This document shows positions 1-8,976 of a stretch of 64,000 nt of DNA, piece after piece (positions within the stretch are counted from its first letter, which is position 1; every line of letters begins with the position of its first letter). The position numbers and the translations under genes are program-made. Under the pieces are notes generated by a model. It made no database searches and was not told the DNA's origin. It saw nothing but the letters and a program-made list of their open reading frames with translations. The stretch is from NCBI GenBank assembly GCA_022649165.1, contig JALCNR010000003.1:62001-126000 (forward strand), given 5' to 3'. The DNA comes from Actinomyces sp. (GTDB lineage Bacteria; Actinomycetota; Actinomycetes; Actinomycetales; Actinomycetaceae).

Positions 1-5
1 TCCCC

Positions 6-455
6 ATGCACCTGCCCTCCTCCGCCCTCATTGCGCTCGCCGCCGCGGGCGTCCTGGCAGCGGGCGTTCTCGTGGGCGGATGCTCCTCGACCAGCGCGCT
101 GGCCCTCAAGGAGGGGGACTGCTTCCTCTACCCCGATGAGGGGGACACTGAGATCTCCGACGTCACCACGAAGGCCTGCACCGAGGAGCACGACGCCGAG
201 ATCATCGGCGTCACCACCGTCGACGGCGACGAGATGCCGCAGTCCGACGCCCTGGACGCCCAGGCCCAGGATGACTGCCTGGCGGCCTTCCAGGACTATG
301 TCGGCACGGCCTACGAGGACTCCACGCTCGGACTGACCTGGCTGGTGCCGACCCAGGACTCCTGGGACAAGGCGGACGACCGGGAGATCGTGTGCGTCGC
401 CCTCACCTCCGACGGCTCCTCCCTGACGTCGAGCGTCAAGGACTCCAAGCTCTGA
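6..455 (+). CDS. Secreted lipoprotein, septum-formation-like domain
   Basis: A 149-residue protein whose N-terminus is a lipoprotein signal: a hydrophobic Ala/Val/Leu stretch followed by the lipobox VGGC at about residues 23-26. It should be diacylated on Cys26 and held on the outer face of the membrane. The rest is acidic with conserved-looking Cys and Asp/Glu (GDCFLYPDE, KACTEEHDAE), which resembles the small extracytoplasmic septum-formation domain of actinobacterial lipoproteins. That domain call is from memory. The start lies five bases from the window edge, so no ribosome site is visible and a start further upstream is possible. It converges on rplA. Confidence 0.6.
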   Translation: MHLPSSALIALAAAGVLAAGVLVGGCSSTSALALKEGDCFLYPDEGDTEISDVTTKACTEEHDAEIIGVTTVDGDEMPQSDALDAQAQDDCLAAFQDYVGTAYEDSTLGLTWLVPTQDSWDKADDREIVCVALTSDGSSLTSSVKDSKL

Positions 456-463
456 CCGCATGC

Positions 464-489
464 CGCCGGCCCCGCGGGCGGGGCCGGCG
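464..489. terminator. GC-rich hairpin after the lipoprotein gene
   Basis: Arms at 464-475 and 478-489 pair over about 11-12 bp with a very tight turn. It lies directly after the lipoprotein stop, and no U-tract follows. It is one of two hairpins between convergent genes. Confidence 0.55.
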
Positions 490-500
490 CGCACGGCGAA

Positions 501-536
501 GGGGCGGGCCCTCCCTCTCAGGGGAGGACCCGCCCC
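501..536. terminator. Bidirectional terminator hairpin between lipoprotein and rplA
   Basis: Arms 501-514 and 523-536 pair over 14 positions with a single C/A mismatch and an 8-base loop. It sits midway between the convergent lipoprotein gene and rplA, so it can stop transcription from either side. Confidence 0.65.
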
Positions 537-578
537 ACACGTCACACGCCGAGACGGCGCCCGGCCGGAGGGATCTGA

Positions 579-1295
579 TCAGGCGGCGTCCTCGGAGGCG
601 AGGTTCTTCGTCTTCGTGACATCCAGCGGGATGCCGGGGCCCATGGTCGTGGACACCGTGCCCTTGGAGATGTAGCGGCCCTTGGCGGTGGCCGGGCGCA
701 GGCGGAGGATCTCCTCCAGGACGGCCGCGTAGTTCTCGGAGAGCTGCTCGGCCGAGAACGAGGCCTTGCCGATGACAAAGGCGAGGTTCGAGTGCTTGTC
801 GATGCGGAACTCGATGCGTCCGCCCTTGATCTCCTTGACCGCCTTGGCGACATCCATCGTCACCGTGCCGGTCTTCGGGTTCGGCATGAGGCCGCGGGGG
901 CCCAGCACCCGGCCGAGGCGGCCGACCTTGCCCATCATGTCGGGCGTGGCGACCGCCACGTCGAAGTCGGTGTACCCGCCCTGGACCTTCGCGATGAGGT
1001 CGTCGTCTCCGACCTCGTCGGCTCCCGCATCGATCGCCTGCTGCGCGCGCTCGCCAACGGCGAAGACCAAGACCCGGGAGGTCTTGCCGGTGCCGTGCGG
1101 CAGCGTGACGGTGCCGCGGATCATCTGATCCGCCTTGCGGGGGTCGACTCCGAGCCGGAACACGACCTCCACGGTCGAGTCGAACTTGGTGACCGTAGTC
1201 TCCTTGGCCAGGCGCATCGCCTCCAGGGGCGCGTACAGCTCGCCCTCGTGGATCTTCTCGGCGGCTGCCCGGTAGCTCTTCGAGCGCTTCGTCAT
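579..1295 (-). CDS. rplA: 50S ribosomal protein L1
   Basis: L1 of the large ribosomal subunit forms the mobile stalk near the E site and in many bacteria represses its own mRNA. The 238-residue length is normal. The start (MTKRSKSYR) is fixed by an AAGGAGA ribosome site eight bases upstream; the open frame extends further upstream but has no ribosome site there. Typical L1 segments are visible, such as [15 protein letters not shown] and [13 protein letters not shown]. It follows rplK by 70 bases in the classic rplK-rplA pair. Confidence 0.98.
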   Translation of the reverse strand: MTKRSKSYRAAAEKIHEGELYAPLEAMRLAKETTVTKFDSTVEVVFRLGVDPRKADQMIRGTVTLPHGTGKTSRVLVFAVGERAQQAIDAGADEVGDDDLIAKVQGGYTDFDVAVATPDMMGKVGRLGRVLGPRGLMPNPKTGTVTMDVAKAVKEIKGGRIEFRIDKHSNLAFVIGKASFSAEQLSENYAAVLEEILRLRPATAKGRYISKGTVSTTMGPGIPLDVTKTKNLASEDAA

Positions 1296-1365
1296 TCTGC
1301 TGTTCTCCTTGCAGTCGTGGTCAACGGGCGGCGCCCCGCCCTGCCACGGATTCGTGTGTGGTGGT

Positions 1366-1797
1366 TCAGGCCTGGACCGTGATGCCCATCGAACGGGCGG
1401 TGCCCGCGATGATCTTCTCGGCGGCGTCGAGGTCATTGGCGTTGAGGTCGACCATCTTGGACTGGGCGATCTCGCGGACCTGGTCGCGCGTGATGGTGGC
1501 GACCTTGACCGTGTTCGGCGTCGAGGAGCCCTTGGGCACGCCCGCGGCCTTCTTGATCATCTCCGCGGCGGGAGGCGTCTTGAGGACGAATGTGAACGAG
1601 CGGTCCTCGTAGACGGTGATCTCGACGGGGATGATCGAGCCGCGCTGGGACTCGGTCGCCGCGTTGTACGCCTTCGTGAACTCCATGATGTTCACGCCGT
1701 GCTGGCCCAGCGCAGGCCCGACGGGCGGGGCGGGGTTCGCGGCGCCGGCCGGGATCTGAAGCTTGATCAGGCCGGTGACCTTCTTCTTCGGTGCCAT
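1366..1797 (-). CDS. rplK: 50S ribosomal protein L11
   Basis: L11 forms the GTPase-associated centre with 23S rRNA and is needed for the stringent response through RelA. The 143-residue protein starts [10 protein letters not shown] and carries the family segment [17 protein letters not shown]. The start chosen matches known L11 proteins; a longer open frame upstream does not. It is the first of the rplK-rplA pair, separated from nusG by about 160 bases that hold no gene. Confidence 0.98.
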   Translation of the reverse strand: MAPKKKVTGLIKLQIPAGAANPAPPVGPALGQHGVNIMEFTKAYNAATESQRGSIIPVEITVYEDRSFTFVLKTPPAAEMIKKAAGVPKGSSTPNTVKVATITRDQVREIAQSKMVDLNANDLDAAEKIIAGTARSMGITVQA

Positions 1798-1959
1798 GTG
1801 TTCGGGTCTTTCGTCAGAGATGGGTGATGCAGTACGCCCGAAGGCGCACGAACACCGATGATATCGCGGTGCGGTCCCCCGTCCCAAGCCCAGTCGCGAA
1901 CATCACGCGGAGCGGGGACGGCACGCGCCCTCTCGGGGCGGGACCGGCCGCGGGCGCGC

Positions 1960-2829
1960 TCAGCCCTCGATGCGCTCGACCTGGTCGAAACCGAGCTCGA
2001 GCGGGGTCTCGCGCTCGAAGATCGTGACCAGGACCTTGAGCTTCTTCTGCTCGGGCATGATCTCCGAGATCGTCGCGTTCATGGTCTCGAACGGGCCGTC
2101 GGTGACCATGACGACCTCGCCGACATTGAAGTCGACCTTGACCTCCTGGACGGGCGCCGGTCCCGTCTTCTGCTGCTGGGAGGCCTCCTCCATGACGTTC
2201 GGGGTGAGCAGCATGACGACCTCGTCCTCGGACAGGGGCACGGGGTTGTGCTGGTCGCCGACGAAGCCCGTGACGGCCGGGGTCTCCTTGACGACCCTGT
2301 AGGACTGGTCGTTGAACTCCATGCAGACGATGACGTAACCGGGGATGCGCACCCGGCGCACGCGCTTCTTGGCGGTGCCGCGGTACTCCATGACGTACTC
2401 GTCGGGGACCTCGACGCGGAAGATGTAGTCCTCCGCGTTCTGGCTCTCGATGCGCTGCTCCAGGTTGGCCTTCACCTTGCGCTCATGGCCGGAGTAGGTG
2501 TGGATGACGTACCAGTCCCCCGGGAGCAGGCGCAGGTCCTGGCGCAGCTTCTCGATGGGATCGGGCTCCCCATCCTCCGGCGCCTGCGCGTCCTGGGCGC
2601 CATCGGCCGCGGCCTCGTCGGCGGCCTGCTCAGCGGTCCGCCCGGCGTCGCCCTCGGGCGAGGCCGTCTCCTCGGGCTCCGCGGCCGGGGCGGGCGCGGC
2701 GGCGGTCGGGTCGTCTGCGGTGTTCAGCGCCTCGACGTCGACCTGCTCCTCCGTGAGGGAGGCGTCCAGGGGCTCGGCGCCCGCGCGGTCGAGGCCATCG
2801 AAGTCGTCGGTCCAGAATTCGTTGCTCAC
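1960..2829 (-). CDS. nusG: Transcription termination/antitermination factor NusG
   Basis: NusG binds RNA polymerase and couples it to Rho or to the ribosome. The NGN domain starts near residue 103 ([15 protein letters not shown]) and the KOW motif lies in the last 60 residues ([14 protein letters not shown]). Before the NGN domain is an acidic, Ala/Pro-rich tail of about 100 residues, so the protein has 289 residues against about 180 in E. coli. Extended tails are usual in actinobacteria. The start is GTG with a GGAGGAG site six bases upstream. It lies downstream of secE but behind a terminator-like hairpin. Confidence 0.96.
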   Translation of the reverse strand: MSNEFWTDDFDGLDRAGAEPLDASLTEEQVDVEALNTADDPTAAAPAPAAEPEETASPEGDAGRTAEQAADEAAADGAQDAQAPEDGEPDPIEKLRQDLRLLPGDWYVIHTYSGHERKVKANLEQRIESQNAEDYIFRVEVPDEYVMEYRGTAKKRVRRVRIPGYVIVCMEFNDQSYRVVKETPAVTGFVGDQHNPVPLSEDEVVMLLTPNVMEEASQQQKTGPAPVQEVKVDFNVGEVVMVTDGPFETMNATISEIMPEQKKLKVLVTIFERETPLELGFDQVERIEG

Positions 2830-2887
2830 GGGTCTCCTCCAGGGTTGCCGACCCCCCGGTCGGCGCCAGGGCCGATCCGTAGAAGAA

Positions 2888-2919
2888 ACCCGCCTCCAGC
2901 CAGCAGCTGTGAGGCGGGT
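2888..2919 (-). terminator. Intrinsic terminator-like hairpin between secE and nusG
   Basis: Read on the minus strand, a 9-bp perfect stem (2911-2919 with 2888-2896) encloses a 14-base loop and is followed at once by TTTCTTCT. It begins eight bases after the secE stop and lies about 60 bases before the nusG start. This looks like a true Rho-independent terminator or an attenuator within the secE-nusG unit. Confidence 0.65.
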
Positions 2920-2926
2920 CGACGGG

Positions 2927-3277
2927 TCAGCCGAATATCACTGCGTTCAGTTTACCGAACAGAAGGTCGAGAAGCCCCGTGTAGGCCATGATGACCGCCA
3001 CAAAAACGATGACGACCGTGAAGTAGGTCCACGTCTCGTTCCTCGAGGGGTAGCGGACCTTCTTCATCTCGGAGACGACCTGGGAGATGAAGATCCGGAT
3101 CCGCGCGAACACGCCGGGACGCCGCCCGCCCGCGCCCTCGTCCTGCGCCTGGCCGCGCGAGCGCGTGGAGGAGCCCTTCGTCCGATCCGCGCGAGCAGCC
3201 TTCACCTCGCCACCCTCCGGCAGCGAGGGGAGCCCCGGGTCGGCGTCGTGCCCGCCCAGTGCGCGGCTGTCGCTCAT
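2927..3277 (-). CDS. secE: Preprotein translocase subunit SecE
   Basis: SecE is the small membrane subunit that clamps SecY in the SecYEG channel. The 116-residue protein has a basic, Gly-rich N-terminal tail. It then has the conserved amphipathic helix ([16 protein letters not shown]) and a single membrane span ([19 protein letters not shown]), the one-span form typical of actinobacteria. The ATG start has a GGAGGGG site. It lies between tRNA-Trp and nusG, the standard arrangement. Confidence 0.96.
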   Translation of the reverse strand: MSDSRALGGHDADPGLPSLPEGGEVKAARADRTKGSSTRSRGQAQDEGAGGRRPGVFARIRIFISQVVSEMKKVRYPSRNETWTYFTVVIVFVAVIMAYTGLLDLLFGKLNAVIFG

Positions 3278-3315
3278 GTCACCCCTCCAGAATCGGGATC
3301 GTTGCCGATGGAACC

Positions 3316-3391
3316 TGGCAGGGCAGGCGGGACTCGAACCCACAACCTACGGTTTTGGAGACCGTTGCGCTACCAATTGCGCCACTGCCCT
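3316..3391 (-). tRNA. tRNA-Trp (CCA anticodon)
   Basis: The minus strand folds as a cloverleaf with a 7-bp acceptor stem AGGGCAG/CTGCCCT, anticodon loop CTCCAAA (anticodon CCA), T-loop TTCGAGT and discriminator G. The 3' CCA is encoded (3316-3318). It lies 39 bases before secE and is probably co-transcribed with it. Confidence 0.97.
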
Positions 3392-3422
3392 ACTGCGGGC
3401 CGACATGCGACCCGCCCGCATG

Positions 3423-3452
3423 AGTCTAGGGAAACCGGCCCCCACTGTCCAA
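3423..3452 (-). promoter_or_regulatory. Sigma70-type promoter for tRNA-Trp-secE
   Basis: On the minus strand TTGGAC (3447-3452) is followed after 18 bases by TAGACT (3423-3428). The predicted start is about 25 bases upstream of the tRNA. Confidence 0.55.
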
Positions 3453-3561
3453 CCCGCGGGCGAGGCCCGCGCTGTCCAGGATCCGGTCCGGGTGGACGCC
3501 GCACTGCCCGGATAGCGGGCGGGCTCTCCTCTCCAGTCTGTGCACGTGGAAGCATGTCGGC

Positions 3562-4776
3562 GTGACCACGACTCCACGCTCCCGCGTCTCCGCCCGTCTC
3601 GCCGCCATCACCCCGTCCGCGACCCTGGCCGTGGACGCCAAGGCGAAGGCACTGAAGGCCCAGGGCCGCCCCGTCATCGGCTTCGGCGCTGGCGAGCCGG
3701 ACTTCCCGACCCCCGGCTACATCGTCGAAACCGCGATCGCGGCGGCGAAGGATCCGGCGATGCACCATTACACGCCGGCGGCCGGCCTTCCGGCGCTGCG
3801 CGCGGCCATCGCCGCGAAGACGGCGCGCGACTCCGGCTACGAGGTCGACCCCGCCTCGGTCCTGGTGACCAACGGCGGCAAGCAGGCCGTCTTCCAGGCC
3901 TTCGCCGCACTGCTGGACCCCGGCGACGAGGTGCTGCTGCCCACTCCCTACTGGACGACTTATCCCGAGGCCATCGCCCTGGCCGGGGGTGTGACGGTTC
4001 CCGTGTTCGCCGGCGCCGACCAGGAGTACAAGGTCACCGTCGACCAGCTCGAGGCGGCCCGCACCCCGAGGACCAAGGTGCTGCTCCACTGCTCTCCGTC
4101 GAATCCCACGGGCGCGGTCTACACCCCCGAGGAGACGGCGCTGATCGGCCGGTGGGCGCTCGAGCACGGGATCTGGGTCGTCACCGACGAGATCTACGAG
4201 CACCTGCTCTACGACGGGGCGCTGCCCGCCCACCTGGTGGCACTCGTCCCGGAGCTGGCCGATCAGACCGTCGTCCTCAACGGCGTCGCGAAGACCTACG
4301 CGATGACAGGCTGGCGCGTGGGATGGATGATCGGGCCGAAGGATGTGATCCGGGCGGCGACCTCTTTCCAGTCCCACCTCACCTCCAACGTCAACAACAT
4401 GGCGCAGCGCGCCGCCATCGCCGCCGTGTCCGGCCCGTTGGACGCCGTCGAGGCCATGCGCGAGGCCTTCGACCGGCGACGCCGCACGATCGTGTCGATG
4501 CTGTCGGAGATCGACGGGTTCGAGGTGCCGACGCCGAAGGGTGCGTTCTACGCCTACCCCCGCGTCGAGGGCGTACTGGGCCGCACGATCCGCGGCGTCA
4601 CGCCCTCCACCTCTGCGGAGCTGGCCGACCTGATCCTCACGGAGGTCGAGGTGGCCGTCGTGCCCGGCGAGGCTTTCGGCCCCTCGGGCTACCTGCGCCT
4701 GTCCTACGCGCTGGCCGACGAGGATCTGGCCGAGGGCGTCGGGCGCATTCAGGAGCTGATCGCGGAGGCGAAGTAA
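3562..4776 (+). CDS. aspC: Class I pyridoxal-phosphate aminotransferase (aspartate type)
   Basis: A fold-type I aminotransferase of 404 residues, the usual size for bacterial aspartate aminotransferases of the I-gamma group. Visible are the substrate loop [10 protein letters not shown], the PLP-contact segment [19 protein letters not shown], the Schiff-base lysine in [16 protein letters not shown] and the carboxylate-binding Arg in GYLRLSYA. It likely interconverts aspartate and oxaloacetate. The start is GTG with only a weak ribosome site. An aminotransferase of this kind next to tRNA-Trp/secE is conserved in actinobacteria. The substrate is inferred from family and context. Confidence 0.9.
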   Translation: MTTTPRSRVSARLAAITPSATLAVDAKAKALKAQGRPVIGFGAGEPDFPTPGYIVETAIAAAKDPAMHHYTPAAGLPALRAAIAAKTARDSGYEVDPASVLVTNGGKQAVFQAFAALLDPGDEVLLPTPYWTTYPEAIALAGGVTVPVFAGADQEYKVTVDQLEAARTPRTKVLLHCSPSNPTGAVYTPEETALIGRWALEHGIWVVTDEIYEHLLYDGALPAHLVALVPELADQTVVLNGVAKTYAMTGWRVGWMIGPKDVIRAATSFQSHLTSNVNNMAQRAAIAAVSGPLDAVEAMREAFDRRRRTIVSMLSEIDGFEVPTPKGAFYAYPRVEGVLGRTIRGVTPSTSAELADLILTEVEVAVVPGEAFGPSGYLRLSYALADEDLAEGVGRIQELIAEAK

Positions 4777-4792
4777 GGCGACGGCCCCTCGG

Positions 4793-5107
4793 TCAGCGCT
4801 GGACGCGGGCGTTGCCTCCGGCGATGAGGCGCTCGACCTCTCGCCTGGTGGCCATGGACGTGTCGCCGGGCGTGGTCATGGCGAGCGCCCCGTGGGCGGC
4901 CCCATACTCCACCGCCATCCGCACATCGCCGAGTTCCATGAGCCCGTAGATCAGCCCCGAGGCGAAGGAATCCCCTCCCCCTACCCGGTCGAGGATCTCC
5001 AGCCCGTCGCGCCGGCTGGAATGCACGAACCCCGCCTGACGGCTCCACGCGATCGCTGCCCAGTCATTGACCGTGGCAGAACGCACTTGCCGCAGTGTGG
5101 TCGCCAC
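4793..5107 (-). pseudogene. Truncated PfkB-family sugar kinase, C-terminal remnant
   Basis: About 104 codons match the C-terminal third of a PfkB kinase, best resembling 2-keto-3-deoxygluconate kinase: SATVNDWAAIAW, the nucleotide-binding and catalytic loop RVGGGDSFASGLIYG, and AHGALAMTTPGDTSMAT. The N-terminal two thirds, including the sugar-binding GG motif, are missing. The frame continues upstream to an ATG at 5197, but those residues are unrelated low-complexity sequence. There is no sign of a ribosome site. It marks the left edge of the inserted segment. Confidence 0.8.
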
Positions 5108-5165
5108 TGTACTGGCCGGTGTTGGCGGGGTTCTTCCCGCGCGGATGCTTGGTCTCGTCGTAGCC

Positions 5166-5222
5166 TCATCCGCGCGCCTGCGCGGACCTGGGGTCAACCT
5201 CTCTGGTGTTGTAGGTGCTCAT
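5166..5222 (-). other. Orphan 5' leader of a mobile-element-type gene
   Basis: An 18-codon frame beginning MSTYNTREVDP and ending in TGA. The first codons and the roughly 20 bases before them match the start of the gene at 15,423 (MSTYDGTHG), including the shared upstream CCGCACAAG and GCATGAGCACCTAC. It looks like the 5' end of a related gene cut off by rearrangement. About 100 bases upstream hold nothing recognisable. Confidence 0.45.
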
Positions 5223-5328
5223 GCCGCTTCTTGTGCGGCTCAGCAGTCACCGCCGACAGGCTCAGGCATCCGGACGCGCGGCGCGCGAGGACGACAACGA
5301 CTGAATACGGATCGCGGCTCGCTGCGGA

Positions 5329-6327
5329 TCACGCGAAGGCCCGTTGACCCGCCGCGGGCACGCTCGCAACGCTGTCGCGTTCCAGGATCCGGTGGGCGAG
5401 CACGCGGACGCTAGGCCCTCCCGGTGTGAGGATCCGCTCGACCGCGAGGCGCCCCATGAGTTCCAGCGGCTGGGCGACGGTGGTGAGCGCCGGGTTCACG
5501 TGCACCGCTGTTCGGGTGTTGTCGAAGCCGAGCACGGACACATCCTCGGGCACGGATCGTCCGCGCTGCTGGAGCTCATTGATGGTGGCGACGGCCATTT
5601 CGTCGCTGAACGCGAAGACGGCAGTGAGGGCGGGATCCTGGGCGAGCAGCTCGTCCAGGGCGCCTGGGGCGCTGTCGTACAAGGAGTTGCCGTGGGCGAT
5701 CACGGGCGTCAGGCCCATCTCGCGCATAGCCCGGGTGTACCCGCGCAGGCGTGGGGTGTTGACCAGCGTCGAGGTGATGTCGCCGCCCATGCAGCCGATC
5801 CTGCGGTGCCCCATGCCCAGGAGGTACCGGGTGCCGTCGTAGGCGGCTTTCTCGTCATCGATGGCGACGCTCGGGAAGGCGCGCCCATCGCGGATGGCGA
5901 CGGCCACGAACGGGGTCCCGGGTCCGAGGGTCTGGCGCATCTCCGGGGTGATCTCCACGGAGATGAGGAGTACGCCCGCGGCGCGGTAGGTGCGGAAGGT
6001 CCGCAGGTATCCGGGGGCGAGGACGGCGTGCGGACCGCTGCGCCCGAGCATGACGGTGTGCCCGCTGTTCTGGGCGGCTGCCTCGACGCCGCGCAGGATC
6101 TCGGAGGTCAGGGCGTCGGAGACGACGGGGGTCAGCACACCGATGACCACGCTCTGCCGGGTTTTGAGCCCGCGCGCAAGCGTGTCCGGTTCGTACCTGA
6201 GCTCGTCAAGCGCGCGCTCCACCCGCTGCCGTGTCGCGTCCGTATAGCCGGGCAGCCCGTTGACGACGCGGGACACCGTGGCCGGGGACACGCCGGCCCG
6301 GCGCGCCACATCGCGGATCGTCGCCAA
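5329..6327 (-). CDS. LacI-family transcriptional repressor
   Basis: A 332-residue LacI/GalR regulator. The helix-turn-helix and hinge occupy residues 1-58 (MATIRDVARRAGVSPATVSR, then VNGLPGYTDATRQRV). The rest is a periplasmic-binding-protein-like effector domain with the usual LGFDNTRTAVHVNPALTTV segment near the C-terminus. The start is TTG with a GGAGGAG site eight bases upstream. It is the last gene of the eight-gene sugar/nucleoside operon, 25 bases after the alpha-glucosidase. It probably binds the palindrome at 14,344-14,355 and is released by the transported sugar or a breakdown product. Confidence 0.93.
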   Translation of the reverse strand: MATIRDVARRAGVSPATVSRVVNGLPGYTDATRQRVERALDELRYEPDTLARGLKTRQSVVIGVLTPVVSDALTSEILRGVEAAAQNSGHTVMLGRSGPHAVLAPGYLRTFRTYRAAGVLLISVEITPEMRQTLGPGTPFVAVAIRDGRAFPSVAIDDEKAAYDGTRYLLGMGHRRIGCMGGDITSTLVNTPRLRGYTRAMREMGLTPVIAHGNSLYDSAPGALDELLAQDPALTAVFAFSDEMAVATINELQQRGRSVPEDVSVLGFDNTRTAVHVNPALTTVAQPLELMGRLAVERILTPGGPSVRVLAHRILERDSVASVPAAGQRAFA

Positions 6328-6352
6328 CTCGCTACTCCTCCTGTTCCGGCCA

Positions 6353-8017
6353 TCATGCTGCCCGTCGGCGGATCCAGACCGTCGCGTCCGGCGGCAGCGC
6401 GCCGCCGCCGAGTGGAGCCGAGGCCAGAAGCACGTCGCCGGCCGGCATCGGCACGTCCCCGCCCCCGATCGAGGCGACGACCAGGACGTCCCCCACCTGG
6501 AAGGAGAGCACGTCCTCGCCGGCGCCCGGCAATGTCACCCACTGCAGGGCGGCGATCCCGAGACCGTACTCGCGCCGTAGGCGCAGCGCCGCCCGGTACA
6601 ACTCGTACACCGAACCGTCGACGCCGCGCTGAGCCGAGACTGCGTACCGGTCCCAGTCCTCGCCCTGCGGTAGCCAGGTGCGCCCCGACGGCGAGAATCC
6701 GCGAGCCGGGGTCCCAGGCTCCCACGGTATCGGCACCCGGCAGCCATCCCGCCCCGCGGCGCGACCGCCGGACCGGGCGAACATGGGGTCCTGGCGCGCC
6801 TGGTCCGGCAGCTGGGTGTGCTCCGGCAGACCGACCTCCTCACCCTGGTAGATGTACGCCGACCCGGGCAGCGCGAGCTGCACGAGCGTCATAGCCAATG
6901 CCCGCCGCGTGCCGAGCTCCAGGTCGGGCTGCTGATCGCGCGGCCCGATGCCGTCGTCGGTCCAGGTGCCCACAGGCAGGCCGAGGCGGCTGACATGACG
7001 CACGTCGTCATGGTTGTTCAGAACCCAAGTGGACGGGGCTCCGACACTGCCGCAGGCGTCCAACGACTCGGTGATCACGGCGCGCAGGTCCCTGGCTCGG
7101 TAGGGGCAGTCGAGGAACTCGAAGTTGAACGCCTGGTGCATCTCGTCGGGTCGCACGTACTGGGCGAGCCTGCTCGGGGGTCTCACGTGAGCCTCGGCGA
7201 CAAGGATTTTGTCCGGGCCGTACTCGGCCAGGAGGGACCGCCACCGCCTGTACACGGCGTGCACGCCCGGCTGGTCGAACAAGGGGGAACGCGTCCGCAG
7301 GCCGGACTCCCCCGAGGCGTGCTGGAACTGGACGGGATAGTCAGGCAGGCCATCTGCTTTCACCAGGCCGCGCGCCACGTCGACGCGGAAACCGTCCACA
7401 CCCAGGTCGAGCCAGAACCGCAGGATGCCATCGAACTCGGCGCGGACCCGCTCGTTGGCCCAGTTGAGGTCGGGCTGCTTGGCATCGAACAGGTGCAGGT
7501 ACCACTGTCCCGGGGAGCCGTCGGACTCGGTGACCCGGGTCCAGGCGGGCCCGTAGAACGCGGACTGCCAGTTGTTCGGGGGCTCGTCCCCGCCCGGCCC
7601 GCGACCGTCGCGGAACATGTAGCGTTCCCGCTCGGGACTGCCCGGGCCCGCGGCGAGCGCCTGCTTGAACCAGGGGTGCTCGTCGGAGGTGTGGTTGGGG
7701 ACGATGTCGACGATCACGCGCAGCCCGAGGTCGCGGGCACGGACGACCAGGATGCGGAAATCCGCCAGCGTGCCGAAGACGGGGTCGACGTCGCGGTAGT
7801 TGGAGACGTCGTAGCCGGCGTCAGCCTGAGGGGAGGTGTAGAACGGCGAGAGCCAGACGGCGTCCACCCCGAGCTCGGTCAAGTGATCCAGGCGCGTAGT
7901 GATGCCGGGCAGGTCGCCGATGCCGTCGCCGTCGGAGTCGGCGAACGAACGGGGGTAGATCTGGTAGATGACGGCGCTGCGCCACCAGTCGGCGGAGGGT
8001 GGCGTCGTTTGGGGCAT
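6353..8017 (-). CDS. GH13 alpha-glucosidase (oligo-1,6-glucosidase type)
   Basis: A 554-residue cytoplasmic GH13 enzyme with no signal peptide. It opens with the family signature WWRSAVIYQIYPRSFADS. It carries the four conserved regions: DIVPNHTSDEHPW; GFRVDVARGLV, whose Asp is the nucleophile; ILVAEAHV, with the acid/base Glu; and LNNHDDVRH, with the third Asp. The segment PPNNWQSAFYGPAW is typical of oligo-1,6-glucosidases and alpha-glucosidases. It should hydrolyse a short alpha-glucoside after import. Within this operon it is the odd partner of three ribose-handling enzymes. The longer open frame upstream belongs to another gene's shadow; the ATG at 8017 has GGAG. Confidence 0.9.
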   Translation of the reverse strand: MPQTTPPSADWWRSAVIYQIYPRSFADSDGDGIGDLPGITTRLDHLTELGVDAVWLSPFYTSPQADAGYDVSNYRDVDPVFGTLADFRILVVRARDLGLRVIVDIVPNHTSDEHPWFKQALAAGPGSPERERYMFRDGRGPGGDEPPNNWQSAFYGPAWTRVTESDGSPGQWYLHLFDAKQPDLNWANERVRAEFDGILRFWLDLGVDGFRVDVARGLVKADGLPDYPVQFQHASGESGLRTRSPLFDQPGVHAVYRRWRSLLAEYGPDKILVAEAHVRPPSRLAQYVRPDEMHQAFNFEFLDCPYRARDLRAVITESLDACGSVGAPSTWVLNNHDDVRHVSRLGLPVGTWTDDGIGPRDQQPDLELGTRRALAMTLVQLALPGSAYIYQGEEVGLPEHTQLPDQARQDPMFARSGGRAAGRDGCRVPIPWEPGTPARGFSPSGRTWLPQGEDWDRYAVSAQRGVDGSVYELYRAALRLRREYGLGIAALQWVTLPGAGEDVLSFQVGDVLVVASIGGGDVPMPAGDVLLASAPLGGGALPPDATVWIRRRAA

Positions 8018-8040
8018 GCGGTCTCCAGGGTTCGGGTCGG

Positions 8041-8976
8041 TCAGCAAGCGCTGATGGTCGTCATGAGGTGGTCGAGGAAGGCAGGCGCGTCGACTCCGCT
8101 CGCGATACGGCAGTTGGCGGCCGGCGCACCGCGGGTGCCCAGGGTGTCGGCTATCGTGATTCCGCGAGCGACGCCGTCGAGCGCCACCTCCACGTGGGCG
8201 TCCTGCCACTGCAAGAGCTGTGGGCGGGTGACCGCCGCGACGGCCAGCGGGTCGTGCAGAGCGAAGCTGCCGTGCTCTTTCGAGTGCGGGTACCGCTCGC
8301 GCAGGATGTCGATCCAGCCCAAGGCGCACCGGCCCGCGTAGGCGCCGAAGGCGCCCTGGGAGCGGGCCAGGCTGGCGGCCTGTTCCTGGGACATGCGGAC
8401 CCGGTAGGTGACATCGAGTCCGACGAAGGACAAGTCCGCGCCGGAGCCCAGCACGATCCGCGCCGCCTCCGGGTCCGCCCACACGTTGAACTCGCCGGGC
8501 ACGCGCACGTCGTTCTGGTGTCCAAAGAAGTAGCCGCCCATGATCACGATGCGCTGGGCCGCGGCAGCGACCCGAGGCTCCAACAGCATCGCCGTGGCGA
8601 TGTTCGTCAAAGGGCCGATCGCGACGAGCGTGATCTGTCCGGGGTTGTCCAGGACGAGGTCGGCGATCGCCACAGCGGCCCGGCCGGGTGCCGGCCCGGG
8701 CCCGGTGTCCGCGACCGTGGTCGCGCATGCCCGCCAGGGGTCCATGAGCGGTCCGGCCGCCCCCTGCACGACGGGCACCGCGCGGTCTAGCCGCTGGAGC
8801 AGGTTGAGGGCCAGAGCGCTCGCGCTGCGCACGTCGGTATTACCGGCGACCGTGGTGATCAGCTCCAGCTGGATGTCGGGGTCTGCTGCAGCGAGAGCGA
8901 TCGCGAAGCCGTCGTCGATATCGCTGCCCGGCGCGCCCATGGCGACGTCGGTGTCCAGGGCGATCCTGGTTCTCAT
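8041..8976 (-). CDS. Inosine/uridine-preferring nucleoside hydrolase family
   Basis: A 311-residue nucleoside hydrolase, which splits ribonucleosides to base and ribose. The calcium-binding N-terminus is modified but recognisable (LDTDVAMGAPGSDIDDGFAI), and ITLVAIGPLTNIATAM and the later GEFNVWADPEAA are standard for the family. The usual opening DTDPGxDDA is here DTDVAMGAPGSDIDDG, a longer metal loop. The ATG has an AAGGAGGC site and overlaps the ribokinase stop by four bases (ATGA). It would feed free ribose to the adjacent ribokinase. Confidence 0.9.
   Translation of the reverse strand: MRTRIALDTDVAMGAPGSDIDDGFAIALAAADPDIQLELITTVAGNTDVRSASALALNLLQRLDRAVPVVQGAAGPLMDPWRACATTVADTGPGPAPGRAAVAIADLVLDNPGQITLVAIGPLTNIATAMLLEPRVAAAAQRIVIMGGYFFGHQNDVRVPGEFNVWADPEAARIVLGSGADLSFVGLDVTYRVRMSQEQAASLARSQGAFGAYAGRCALGWIDILRERYPHSKEHGSFALHDPLAVAAVTRPQLLQWQDAHVEVALDGVARGITIADTLGTRGAPAANCRIASGVDAPAFLDHLMTTISAC

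Noticed and set aside
4793..5197. The kinase remnant as a functional small gene
   Set aside because: It keeps the ATP loop but lacks the sugar-binding two thirds, and the residues added upstream are low-complexity with no ribosome site.
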